Shown: positions 1 to 12,177 of the stretch, piece by piece
Numbering within the stretch: the first letter of the stretch is position 1
How the letters are laid out: each line of letters starts with the position of its first letter
Source: Fasciolopsis buskii
Taxonomy: Eukaryota > Platyhelminthes > Trematoda > Plagiorchiida > Fasciolidae
DNA length: 64,000 nucleotides
Assembly (NCBI GenBank): GCA_008360955.1
Contig: LUCM01010092.1
Span: 97,919 to 161,918 of the forward strand
Direction: 5' to 3'
Notes under the pieces: generated by a model
The model's input: only the letters and a program-made list of their open reading frames with translations
What the model was told of the DNA's origin: nothing
The model's database searches: none
Position numbers and translations under genes: made by a program

Positions 1-486
1 TATCAGTAGGGGTCGATCGCTATGAGCTAACGGACAGTAACCGTGCAAATCAGTGACGGATAGGTGCAACATCATGTGGTGAAGTTCAACAAACCGTTCA
101 CAGCCTGCCCGGTAGCCTAATGGATAAGACGTTCGACTCAGAATCGCTCGTCCCCGGTTCGCGTCCCAGTTCGGACGCGGTCGATATGCACTGCTCATGA
201 TTCCTAACAACGATGAAACAGCTCTACAGTGCTTCCATCAGTTCTTTATGGTCACTTGAGCGATCATATCACATGGTGAATTATTTCATGAAAACATTCA
301 ATCTCCCTCTAATAAAATGTACCAAGTAATCAAGCTGTGTAGGTCATATCCAAAGCCTTCGTCGTACTTAGGCTACCTGCAGAGAAGTCATCTATCAGTA
401 GGGGTCGATCGCTATGAGCTAACGGACAGTAACCGTGCAAATCAGTGACGGATAGGTGCAACATCATGTGGTGAAGTTCAACAAAC
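1..486 (+). repeat. Direct repeat with 392-bp period
   Basis: Positions 1-94 and 393-486 are identical as far as I can compare them base by base. The unit therefore has a period of 392 bp, and the window starts inside the first copy, so more copies may lie to the left. The 298 bp between the copies contain a tRNA-like segment. It may be a tandem (satellite-like) duplication or, less likely, an insertion between duplicated flanks. Confidence 0.85.
106..178 (+). repeat. tRNA-like element with pol III A and B boxes (SINE head or tRNA pseudogene)
   Basis: An A-box match TAGCCTAATGG (113-123) and a B-box match GGTTCGCGTCC (156-166) are spaced as in a tRNA gene. The acceptor and T stems do not pair well, so this is more likely a SINE head or a pseudogene than a working tRNA. 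It lies in the repeat unit that begins the window. Confidence 0.5.
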
Positions 487-2493
487 TATTCTTGATTTGT
501 AGATTGTTTTGTCTCGACCAATAAGCACTCAAAATAGTAAACGATTCGTTTACGGGCAAGAAACACTTGACCAATCCGTGAGCGAGTAGGTCCGCATCCA
601 GGCGTTCCGTTAAGCATGGTCAATATGGAGGACGAACACTAGGTGAATCAGTCCGTGAGTCACGTGAACGCGGAATCATCTTCAGCAATAAGGCTGACCG
701 GTCTTATGGTTACATTCTTATGCAGTTGTGCATAGGAGCTAGATCGAACGATCGACCTGTGGCGTACCGTGTTTGTTAGCCCGTGTGCGCATGTCAGCAC
801 CAGAGCAACTAGGCTGAATTGAATACAGGCACATCACAACCGAATGTATTGAAGAGACGATATTTCGAATATGGAAACGGTATTACCGCAGATGTTCGCA
901 ATGATCTGACTTCTCGGTTCCCTTGTATAACATTTTTCAGGGGTTCCGATTACAAATCTGTCTTGAAAATGCTGTCGCGTCATTCGAAACGTCAGCTTAT
1001 TACAAACACTTAGTATTTCGAATATTTCAACGGGATACAAGCATGTTTCGAAATTCTTCATCTGAACTAGAATGACTCTTCTCACGTTTTGAAAGCACAT
1101 AGCACCTTGACGCTTCAAGTAACGCGGGTTTTTTTCTATTCTCCTTTTTCCGCTTTAGCCAATGCACAATCAGCGTTCCTATCTAACATTTGGGAACAAA
1201 TTCAAATTATCGCGCTGGGCCCCTGGACATTTGGTTTTCACACGGTGATCCCAGCTCAGTTTGGGCTGTGTTGTGGAATTTTGTCGTTTTTTTTTCTTTT
1301 CGTGATGCAATTCTCTCGACTCTAGTATGCTGGGCTTCGTTCAGCCTAGCTTTATCGGTTTGGATCCTGCACGTCACCTACGCCGGAGGGTATTTGTTGC
1401 TGTCAACGTGGAACAATGGACGATGGTACAACGGCTGAATTGAAAGGAAGAATGGCTGTGAACGATAAAGAGACAAGTAATCTGTCTTCCCCTAATCGCA
1501 CAAAAATGGAGAATCCGAATGAGTCCAAAAGTAAGCTCACCTAAAAGCATGCAAGCAAAAACACGTACACAAATGTTCACATTACAAACCAAGGCTTCCA
1601 GTGAAGACGTTGTTCGCTCTAGAGGCGGCCCGTGACGAAACAAGATGTTTGATCCCGTAGGTTTGTTGTTAGGCCAACCCGAATACCCTCAATCGCTAAG
1701 CTGTTCCAATCACATTAGTTCGGTTCCGTGTTTGAATTCCACTTGGGGGAGACAGTTGACTGAAGATCTCTACGGTGTTTGACGAATTTGGGCTAAATTG
1801 GAGTGATTTTCTTTAATTTTGCGAATTCATGGTTTGAAACTTACTACTTTTATGTTTAGCATGAAGATCATTAAGGTGAGGAAGTCACGCGATTCTCGTT
1901 CCTCGCTTGTTGGGACGTTTTTTCACACCAGACAAGAACCAATCACTTTCACCTGTGCACGGATTTCTTGGAAGCAGTGTACAGTAGTTACTCATTATAT
2001 TTAATTGACACGGGGGGCCAATACAAAACGGTAGATCCTGCCAATGAAGGGGTTAGATCTTCCACCAATCAAATAATTATCTGAGTTATATCACGTTTGC
2101 AACACAACGGCCACAGAGGTGTTGTATATGAATGCATTTTCTTAATGAGTTGAACGACCTTGTGCATTCAAACTTGAAAGAATGTGTGTGCACGAGTGTG
2201 TTTGGCACCTTTTTCGAATTGTGAGCACGAGTACACACAGAGAGAGCACGATTACCATTCCGATTTAACCGGGATATAGAATGTGATGTCTAATGTCGTG
2301 TGACTGCTCAAATGCCGGCGCTTCAATCGATCATCGCTCGTTGACCAGGCTTAGATGTGAACACGATGTGTGAGGGTGGATCCGAGGTCGGTTGTTATAC
2401 TTTTTTCCACACTTTAAATCCAGTTCCCTTACCCGCTTTCATAGAGTTGGGAGTGTGGGAGGAGAAGGGGCGGGGCGGGAGTGATGGTACTAT

Positions 2494-2534
<41 letters not shown>

Positions 2535-4241
2535 CGCGTTTTATCCACGGGCCCGCTGAGCATGTCGGAAACGGAATTGATCACATGCACACATGCACAC
2601 ACACACACATATATATATATGCCTGACCCAAAGAGCTCAGTTTGTATATCCCATACAATTACCATATCTATTCAGTTAGCATATTGTTCCGGGTACGCGG
2701 AACGCCAGTGTTTATACGAACTCCGGATTCGGTGAAACTCAGATTGTGTGATGTTGTGATTTGCTTGAAGGATTGACTAGGTACATTCTAACACTCGCGC
2801 GGCCGCACGTTGACGTTAAAGCGATCTCATATTGAACACAGATCACACGAGTAGGTGTGAGTAGGCGCCGTACACTAAGTATACGCGTGCCATGGTTCTA
2901 GCGGACATTTTTGTTTTATATTTTTGCATTAGGTGGTCTGCATAACACGTTTGTGGTCATCCGGTTTTCTTCGTATACACTTTCTGACGGTTAGCCTTGC
3001 CTGGACCACAAAAATCAGACAAATCCCCGCATGATTCGTAGGTCGATTTATCCTCCATCCACACTCCTAACGGTTCAGATATGATTCTAGGTTGAAACGC
3101 TTATGTTCGGTCTATCTCGTTGGTCATCTGAGCTAATCGACAGGTAGTAAAAGGTCATATTTCTTTGAGCACAGCATGAAGCGCTAATGAGGTCTGTCTT
3201 AATTACACCAAGCGACATTTGCAGTCCTTTTTTGTAGTACTCAGCAATACCATGTGATTTATTATAAAAACCGGTCATAAAGTGCAAATTTTGCCCCTGC
3301 CAAGTCCAGCAAGGGTACAGAGTTGCGTCCGAACGAGGCTTGGTGAATGTGTAGCGGTCGGCATGTAAAATGCAAAGCTGCAGTCCTTCCGTCATCGACC
3401 ATTGGTTGGTGCCGCGAACTGGTATATTGATGATTCCTTCAATCAGTCCACTTAATGGTTAGTCTCTTACTTCCCTCGTTTATCTTTATCTTTTCGTCAG
3501 TTCCGGTCGTTGGCTTCGTCACACGTTAAACCCTATTTATGAGTGTCCGCGGTGTTATCTATGAGTTCACCTAACCAAAACGACAATTGGGAACATTGTT
3601 AAGACTTGGATCATTCAATCACAGATGTTCAAAGAACCTGATAAGGAAAGAACTTAGGAAAAAGTAAACTTATCTGTCACCAAGGTCGATCGACAATGAG
3701 AACCAATTCGATTTTTCATACTGTATTTCAACATTCAGTCAGATGCGCATCACTTCGATTTTACCTTGAAACTATTGTCATCCTCGTGATTAGAAACACA
3801 GAGTAAAGTACTCGTTTGAAACAACTTTTATAACCCTCGCCCCATTCTCCTTTAAGTTCACCATGGAAGCCATATGGGAAACAGCTAATTATCCCATTCC
3901 GTTGTTGGAAGACAATAGTGTCACGTTTAAACGATTGGGCTGACGAGAGAAAGAACGATATGAACAATATCTTACACGTAAACAAACCACAATGCGTGTC
4001 AACCCAGTACGACAGAATCATACAAAGATGCCTCGTTTTTGACACGTTGCATGCGCTCAGCGAGGTCTGTTGTCTTTAACTGTGCTCAAATTTTTCCAGG
4101 TCATTCTACAAACCTGAACACTTGTACGCAGGAATGTTTTGACAAAACTGGTCCCATTCTAAGGATACTTATCATTATGACTTGGATTTCACATCGCCAT
4201 CACCGTCAGCATCACTTCGATTCATGTCTTGTCTCATCTCT

Positions 4242-4278
<37 letters not shown>

Positions 4279-4335
4279 ATGTCTCCTCCCTTCCCCCTCC
4301 CGCGTTCTCTATTTCTCTCTGAATAGTGAATGCAG
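487..4335. other. Sequence upstream of the first candidate gli exon; no gene recognised
   Basis: No open frame here shows family resemblance or convincing splice sites. It contains a (TG)n run at 2498-2531, (CA)n/(TA)n at 2595-2620 and a (CT)n-(CA)n run at 4240-4278. The last of these, with the C/T-rich sequence up to 4320, could act as the polypyrimidine tract of the exon that follows. If that exon has an acceptor at 4335, this whole stretch is itself intronic; otherwise it includes the promoter. I cannot tell which. Confidence 0.5.
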
Positions 4336-5068
4336 TTTTACCTTTGTCGGATAGAACACCGGGGGTTATTGCCACTCGGAGCAAGTCCATGTTCTCCGAT
4401 CCGTACGCTCCGTTATCATTTCTTCCACTGTCTGCGACCTTCGACAGGCGATATCAGTGGCCAGCAACCACCATGATCAATTCAAACGTATCTGAAACGC
4501 ATGGGAATAACAATAGTAGTGTCACGACCACAACTATGACCACAACCGCAACCGCGACCGCGACCGCGACCGCGACTATCGACACCAGGCATAACGAAGG
4601 TGACAACAACCAAAACAATGCCAACATCACCACCACCACTACGATTACCAGTGCCAACAATAACAACAATGATAATAGGAGTAGAGATATGGCCAGTGTC
4701 AACAAAAATGAGTCAGATAAACAAGTGAACAACAATGAGATTAATAATCTTACAAAATATACAAATACAATTATTGGAGAAAAGGAACGAGGCTATCCAT
4801 CAACGGAATCAGGTAGAACGGACAATTGGAACAATAATAACACCAGAAGCAACAGCAGCTCCCGAGGCGACGTGGACGACGGCAACGGTAAGACTAACAA
4901 CAACAACAACAACAGCAACAACAACAGCAACAACAGCAACAACAACAACAATAACAATCCCGGAACCGAATCCGCAAACAAGACAACCAGGCATTCAAAT
5001 GATTCATCCAATCCGTCATCCAACGGTTGTCAACCTTCGATCATTTCCACATCGGTGGATTCCAGTGT
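4336..5068 (+). CDS. gli: Probable upstream exon of the gli gene (Asn/Thr/Ser-rich N-terminal region)
   Basis: One frame stays open from 4323 to a TAA at 5070. The likely acceptor AG is at 4334-4335, after a long pyrimidine-rich tract (4240-4320). Alternatively translation starts inside at the ATG at 4389 (MFSDPYAPLSFLPLS...). The exon ends at 5068 before a strong donor, GTAAGC, leaving two bases of a Val codon. The acceptor at 44057/44058 supplies the missing base and opens the correct gli frame. The first 30 residues after the ATG are ordinary sequence; the rest is low complexity: Thr/Ala runs from ACC/GCG repeats, and Asn runs from AAC/AAT with AGC interruptions. The non-repetitive stretches in between are also open, which argues for real coding. 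Such homopolymers are common in the disordered N-terminal part of transcription factors. I cannot align it to GLI N-termini by eye, so assignment to this gene is an inference; it could be an exon of another gene. Confidence 0.6.
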
Positions 5069-6004
5069 GTAAGCAATTATTATTATTATACGATCACCAT
5101 GTCATGATCATCTCGTTGGATTTCATGAGTACACAAAGAATTTAATTAAGTTTGAATGAGACAAAACTGACCTTTTGAACCATCTAATTTGGTGAACGGA
5201 AATTCGCCTTTTTTTGATGATTCGGACTCATGCAAATTATAGCACAAAATATTCAAAAATTCTAAGCACATATGACAGTCAGTCGAAAGGTGAACGAGAA
5301 CGGGGGAAATGGAGATAAGATTTACGTTTTGTACGCATCCGTTTCTCTTGGCGATCAAAATTCATTGCACTTTTCCTTTTCTCTATTGTAACGCAATCGT
5401 ATGGGTAGGAATGGTTGAAAATGAGCTCGTTCGACATCCTGAGTGTTCTCGACTATTCACAAGAAATACTTGAACGCTTAGAAACATGACCGTAAGGGAC
5501 AAAAGATTTGTTTTATTTTATTTCATCACATCGGCTTTTTATTAGTGGAACAACCGGGTAAATCATTTTCAGGCGGGGCTACCAAGTGACGTATGGTCAG
5601 ACTGTACGATCGCGCGAAAGTTTGAAAAGTAATCTTCGACCTAAGGCGATAGGCCGTTCCAGTATGCACATTGGCATGGCAAAGTACAAGTTTTCTGTCT
5701 TCATTTGTTCAGGACGGTTCGTCAACTTTGAAGTACGCAGTGTAAACCACTTCTTCTACGCGTTTTTTTTTGAAGGGAATGCGAAAGGAACCGCAATTTT
5801 TTTGACTAAAATAAAAAAATTGTTCCTTGTTTACCGCTCGATTGGCCATTTAAACACACCGACTTATTCCACTCGTCCTGAAGTTCGATCCATTGAAAAT
5901 GAAGTTGAATGACCTCGTGACCGAGTCAGTTACAGACAATGTGCTCCTCTGTGATCATCCCCGAAATTCATCAAACTTATCTTATAGAGAGCCGACGATT
6001 GCAT

Positions 6005-6152
6005 GGACCGGCAGTGGCCAGGCGAATGAAGTCGTGAAGGTTGCGGGTTCAAATCCTTCCACCGCCGATCAACTTCACCACTTGGCAGCGCTTTGTTAGC
6101 CGCGGCTGCCTTACTGAAAAATGATACACATTGTAGTTTCATTAATAAAGGA
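6005..6152 (+). repeat. tRNA-headed SINE, family A, near full length
   Basis: The tRNA-like head has the A-box region around GCAGTGGCCAGGCGAATG (6011-6028) and the B-box GGGTTCAAATCC (6045-6056). It continues into a TTGGCAGC...GCCGCGG body and the tail ACTGAAAAATGATACACATT. The same head, body and tail recur at 15560, 37770 (minus strand) and 61086 (tail only). Confidence 0.8.
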
Positions 6153-6435
6153 TATTTACAGTCATTTGTAAATGGAAACTAAGGTAGAATTGATCTAACT
6201 ATGAAAACTTTACATCTGGGTTACTCCACGCAATTGTACTCTGTATAATCTATCGGTTCAGCTACGAGAGACCACGTCGACCGGTGTTCAGATAATCCAC
6301 TTAAGAATCAACGATTTTCCCTTCTCTGGCAGACAAGTCGTCAAAAGTTTATGTGATGGAGATGCCATGTTCTTGTGCAATTTGGATGTGTAAATGTCGA
6401 TGCTTAAATGAAATTTCTGAACACCATTCAACGAG

Positions 6436-6530
6436 GCCTTGTAGCTCAATCGATAGACTTTATACAATATCAATGTTTAAGATATGTTCACGCATGGGCT
6501 CGAATCCCGTCCGGATCGAGGACTTCTCAA
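6436..6530 (+). repeat. tRNA-like element, distinct from family A
   Basis: TAGCTCAATCGATAGA (from 6442) resembles a tRNA A-box, and GGCTCGAATCCC (6497-6508) a B-box. The gap between them is about 40 bases, longer than in most tRNAs, and the stems are not convincing. It is a SINE head or a degenerate tRNA. Confidence 0.45.
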
Positions 6531-7009
6531 ATTTGGATTAATTGTACTTTTGTCAGCATCTACCAACCAAAGTTTAGAAACTAAAATCGCGATTGTTATT
6601 TTAATCACATGTACGCTGTAAAAAAAACGGAGTGAAACGAAAAAAACTAAATGTCTCATAATATGGTGGACATTTTTCCTGTCTAACGAGATGTGTACAT
6701 CCGTCGCACATGTCCATTGTTTCGTACCCTGTCAGTGATGTTGAATAACTCGAAGACATTTCTTAGCCTAACTAGAAATCCGCCCATCCGGCAATACCAC
6801 TTAACAATTCTGACCTGGGTGCTTGGGTAATTCAAAACCCCAGTTCGATCTGTTACGTACTATTGAGTACTTGTCAATGACTAGTGTACTGATTGTTTGT
6901 TCTGAGGTCTTTCTTGGTGTTTTTTGAACGGTTACGGATGCGTCGATTTGGTAACTGCGTTTCGTCTATCGTTTCTCTCAGACCTACTTGTGTATTTTCC
7001 GTAAACCCA

Positions 7010-8120
7010 GGATCTCTGTTTTGATTCGAAAAAAGGCATTCGTTTCAGTGGGTTACGCCATTCTCTAGCGTTATCTCTTACTGAAGGGGATGCCAGAGCA
7101 ATTCTCTCCTCTTTTCCAATAGCTGTTAGTAAGCAGCTACAATAGGGGTCAAGGTTATGGGGATCTTTTACCCGAATTCATCGGGGTTGCTCTCTTTCAC
7201 CTTTCCTTTATAATTTCGTCATTTAGATGTTTATGGTGATAGCTCTAGTCTCGTGTGAAAATGTTGACATTGATATTTGTTTAAACGGGACGCTGTCTCA
7301 TTCTGGAGTATATGTGAGCAATATTCTGCTACTGAGTGAAGACCAAAGTAAGTTGTAGGTTTTTCTCGATCGCCTAAATGATAGTATGGATATGTTTGGT
7401 GTGCGTTTTGCACTTTCGAACTGTAAGATGGTGTCACAGGACTGGATTGGCTCAATGCCGAAACTTGTTCTTGTAGGGGTGCAACTAGATGATGTGGACA
7501 GATTTAGTTACTTGGGTAGTTATGTCTCATCTGGTGGTCATACATCAGTTGGAGTGTCTTTGTGTATACAGAAGGCCCGATTTGTACTTGGTAATTTGAG
7601 GCATCTGTGTCGTCGGCGTGACATCTGGTTATCGATCAAAAATTGAGTATACACAGCAGGAGTGAGGTCGGTGTTGCTGCTCGGTACCGAAACATGGCCG
7701 TTGATAGCTGAAGATATGCAAAGACTTTTGGTGTTTGAATACTGTTGTCTTTATAGTATTGATAGAATGTGGTAGGAGAAGCTTGTGAGCAACGTAGAAG
7801 TTAGGCGTAATTTACTGGGTCCTAGGGTCCAATCATTAGAAATAAGACTAAATGTGAATCGATGAAGATCTTTGGGGCATTTTATTTGCGCCTACCTACA
7901 AAATTCCCCTCCCGTTGTGCACAGCTTGTGAAGTAGAAAATGGTTCGAATATAAATCAAAGTGGTTAGTCGATGAAAGGGTATGAACACCTTAAACAGTG
8001 GGACTAGTTTATATGGAACCAGTTAAACTACCGGCTTGGGGTCCACGAGATCCCCTGAAGCGACGGTTAGAGACGACGGGTGATGTGCGTCAGTGGCATT
8101 CTTGTTTTCGGACTCCTTCC
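7010..8120 (+). pseudogene. Decayed non-LTR retrotransposon reverse transcriptase (RT core to C-terminal part)
   Basis: Conceptual translation in shifting frames gives FDSKKAFVSVGYA, LLKGMPEQFSPLFQ, YGDLLPEF and LFHLSF around 7025-7210. The longest open part is 7386-7646, with DMFGVRFALSNCKM, VDRFSYLGSYVSSGG and IQKARFVLGNLRHLCRRRD. It is followed by VYTAGVRSVLLLGTETWPL (about 7648-7705) and KLPAWGPRDPL near 8025. These are the order and motifs of a fluke RT of the endonuclease/RT non-LTR type (fingers-palm, the YLGS block, the thumb region and a conserved C-terminus). Stops and frameshifts make it inactive. The catalytic (F/Y)ADD motif is not clearly preserved. It is probably the RT part of the same family whose endonuclease remains at 12178 and 32135. 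The clade (RTE- or CR1-like) is uncertain. Confidence 0.85.
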
Positions 8121-9584
8121 TCTTCTGTTGGATTGTTCGATTTACTGCCATAAATCGATTTTTCACTATTCCTCATTCTCCTTTATCTGTTTTGAATAGT
8201 TGATGCTCTGTGGTAGCAGCGAAACCCGGAGCACTTTGGTGTAAGGTAAATGGCTTTGGTATAGAAAATCATCGAAATACTGATACGCGATGAGCTTAAA
8301 CGGGAAATTCCAGCTTGCATTTTAGGTAACAAGACGTTTGGTTTACCCACGGAATGGAACTGTGCATTAGGAAATCGGAACTTACCATGGACGATCATAA
8401 AACTACTTACTACGACTCCATCTGATTCGATCAGACCCGTTTGCCTTGATTACCTCAACGAGCAATCACTCACGGGGAAACTCCGAGTCACGTGCCATTG
8501 AACAAACTCTTTACACCCACTCGGACGCAATTTGGTGACGATGCGTGTTTTCCTTTTTTTGGGGTGTGTGTGTGTGTGTGTGTGTGGCTTGGCGGATGTT
8601 TGAACCCGGTCAGTGGTCCGACGGGGGTCCTAGTTCAAAATATATGAAATGAAATTTTAAATAAACAGCAATGTGAAAGCGAACTGTGTCATCATGTCCA
8701 ACAATGAAGGCGAGATGTGTTGGTTTAGGTGGGAAATGAATGACACGAACAGGGCATGGCAGTCATGGCTAGATCTCAACGCGTACAGGTTCACTGGATG
8801 CTGCCTCAGGCCTTTTGTATTTCTCGACTAAACAATCAGTCCCATTGGCCCATTGTTTAGAGTTGTACGGCCTTAACCTCGATTCTTGACAGAGATGTCT
8901 GGGTGGGAATACAGACTGCATATTGGGTGGCAAATCCTCTTACCAAACTGACTAACAATTATCCAGGAATTGCAATCCTGATATATTGATGAGAAACTAA
9001 GATTACTGGGGGCACGATGACGATCGTGCAAGTGTATGGGTCAGAATCTTCACCAAACACGCAATCTGGGGATATGAATGCGAGAATGCTTAATGGCCAT
9101 GCGGCTCGGTTAAAGAGACAGATATGGATGACCGTCACAGTTTATCGTCTAGTGTTAAATAGAATCAATAATCAAGACAAATTCTTAGACGATATGTCCC
9201 ATCAATCAATCCCATGTCTGGGCTAAAACGTTTTGGGGAGTAACAAACACAACAGATTCGTTGTCATATGTACTCCACTATCGATCAGCTGGTCACCTGA
9301 TATGAACTTTTCCCTTGACCTTGATCAGTCACACTTTATAGCCGGCTCTTGTTACCCCTATTACAACCTTGGCAAAATCCAGAATAAATCGATCACTGAA
9401 AAAATTCAATCTGTTTTACTCATAGGGGTCTTGGGCAGATTTGTGTTCAAGTGACCTGGTCAGCTTCTTAGTCAAGGTCAGGTTGTGAACGCGTGAGCGA
9501 AAAAACGTGTGCCTTCGATATTCATGTCATTATCTGGTTCCTTGATATGAAATCAGAATTCGTGAAAGCTTAGTCCACCAAACA

Positions 9585-9585
<1 letters not shown>

Positions 9586-9619
<34 letters not shown>
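9586..9619. repeat. (CA)n microsatellite
   Basis: An uninterrupted CA run of about 17 units. Confidence 0.97.
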
Positions 9620-9621
<2 letters not shown>

Positions 9622-9959
9622 TATCGGAATGCCTCTTAAAACACTATTTGACTAGGCCATTACATTTGGCTTGCTCTTATCTCGACGAATGTGACCGTGA
9701 TAAATCCAGAACAACCAAGTTCATGGTTATATTTGCACGAAAAATAATGATTCCCTGTTATATGTTCGTAACTTGATGCAGTCATTAATATTCTTAAATT
9801 TTTGGTTGGAAAACTCCAATGTTGTTGAGGATAATTGTCTGAATCCACAGGTCACTGGTACTGATCAGTTATTACAGCTGCTCCAATTAGCAGTGCAACC
9901 CAAAGTGTCTGGGCGTCCAGACTGCTTGAATACATTCTATGCATTCTGCTTCTCTCTCT

Positions 9960-9963
<4 letters not shown>

Positions 9964-10001
<38 letters not shown>
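9964..10001. repeat. (CA)n microsatellite
   Basis: An uninterrupted CA run of about 19 units, just after a CT-rich stretch. It creates spurious His/Thr and Val/Cys open frames on both strands. Confidence 0.97.
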
Positions 10002-10002
<1 letters not shown>

Positions 10003-12177
10003 CTTCCAGCCGGTGTCTGTATGTTCGCGTTTCGGGAAGAGAATAGAAGCTAAAAAAATGCGAAGAAGTGCCAATTAAATCGATAGAAAGAATAAATAAA
10101 TAAATACATAGGTGAAAATCAGGAAAGCTAGTGAACATTTGGGAAGCGATTTTTCTCTCGGTCAAATGTTCAAATACTGATTCTGTGCACTAATGACCCA
10201 ATTAAACGTAGAGTGGGATTTTGGGGGCATTTGTCTATTGTTTCCAATTGAACAAGCAAATTCGAATGAGATGCGGGAAAAGGTTAATTACTCGCTAAAC
10301 ATGATGATTTTTTCTACCGAAAAGCCGATGTTTCTGATCCCAGGCGAACGAGTGCATACACACACACACACATTAACTACTGAAAAAACCCAAAATATCG
10401 CCGCTCTCCGAACTAGGCAGTTAACGGAATTACTACTCAAACCCGAGACTGTACAAATGTGGATGTGCAAATGCGGTTCCGTTTGCACCGCTGTATTGTC
10501 GGAACTCGGATCCAGCCGCGTTGGGTTTTTTCTCCCAATCGGTTTATAGTATTCATAAGAAATGGGAAAACCGGACTAGAACGTCATATGATGCACATAG
10601 TCCATTGACCAGGAACGAAGTGCATACAAACACTATGGGTTAATTCTACTCCCCAAGACTAGAGCAATACGAACTGATTGTATGACTGTTCGTTCCCGTA
10701 GACACCAACCATCCATAAATATGGTAGAATACGAAACATAGGATTAAATTAATGAGAGATTTGATGCGATTCCCAAATGATCAGTTATGCAGTCTATCTA
10801 ACTCAACGAGATCAAACTACACAAGCACTGAACAACTGTTTCATTCGACGACCTGTTCGGAATCATGAGTAGTGCGCAAACATCCCAGTGCCGAACTAAG
10901 GCACGAACCCGGGGTTGAATGATTGTGATTTGAACATCATGCCTCCCTCCCTCTCTCTCCCCTCCCCCCTCCCGCTCGTCCATCGCCCGAAATTGTTCGG
11001 TTTGGCCATCGATTGTTAATTGAATCTTAGTAATGTGTTCTTGCTACGTTTTTATCCGATACTGAGTTTTTTTCGCAGACGACGGACATTTACGCACCAG
11101 ATGATCAACTCATTAGTGATGGACGACTCCTGTGCAGGGAACAAGAACAAAGTAAACTAATCGTGCATCGCTCTTCTACTGGACAGTAGAAATTGAATGG
11201 AAGATGCAGTGTGATTTCCGATTCGTCCATCGTATGGGATCAGCACCGAACAGGGATGATACGATTGTACTGTGCTTCCATAATTTTCAATGATAAACTG
11301 GGCGTTATTGCTGCATGATTACTCATTTGAAGATCATGGTTAGAGTAGTGATATGAATTTAAATTCATTTATTCAAAAGGAAGTAACCCGTTTCTAGAAT
11401 GAAGTTGGGAATCGTTTTGCGGCTTTGAATTGTAGAATTGGACCGATGGATAACAATTCTTACCATGCACTAACAAACAGGGCAGAACAATGAGACTGCA
11501 GATTGACGTGGTGTGATCACTCCATTGCCTCAATGGCCCAGCGAGTTATGCAGGACGACTCATCTCAAGCCGAATATCCAATCATGCCTAGAAGGTCAAT
11601 GGCACTCCTGGTTCCCCAGGTTGGGGACTGATTTGAGCTGGCAACTCAATCGAAAAATGCAATGAAAGAATAATTGATGCCACTCTCGCCTCCCTTGCGG
11701 ACAATTTCTTATTAGAACCAAAGTCTTTGATTGGGGACCCTAATTGTTCTCCTGTTTAGTGGTTGAACTCCAATGAATAACATAAACACAATGAATCCCA
11801 TACTGCATCAGTCGTCGCGCAAGGTAATCAGGACCGCACTAGCCATTAGATCGAGCAGGGAGGGTAGTGATAAGTATGGTTCTGTTCAGAGCTCCCGTGC
11901 TGGCTTGTGAGTAATAATTTTGAGTCAAGGGCTCCGATTGGGGTTCCCAAAAGAAAAACCGCTTCTGCAACGTGGACAGCCGCGAAGTACCGATAGTCCG
12001 AATAATTCCAGGATCTTTTCCATAGGGAACCTTTATAATTTTCCTTCTTCTCGTGTAGGGACCACGCAATTTGCTGGGACGAACTGCAAATCGACGGATT
12101 TATTTGATGACAACAGCAAGGAAAGGTGAAGAAACAGTTCGCAGTCATTACTTGAATCCAAATATTCACTTCACTTG

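Noticed and set aside
106..178. A functional tRNA gene
   Set aside because: The A and B boxes are good, but the acceptor and T stems do not pair; it is better called a SINE head or a pseudogene.
4735..5145. 136-codon ORF overlapping the Asn/Thr-rich exon in another frame
   Set aside because: A shadow produced by trinucleotide repeats; the chosen frame has the donor, the phase match and normal sequence at both ends.
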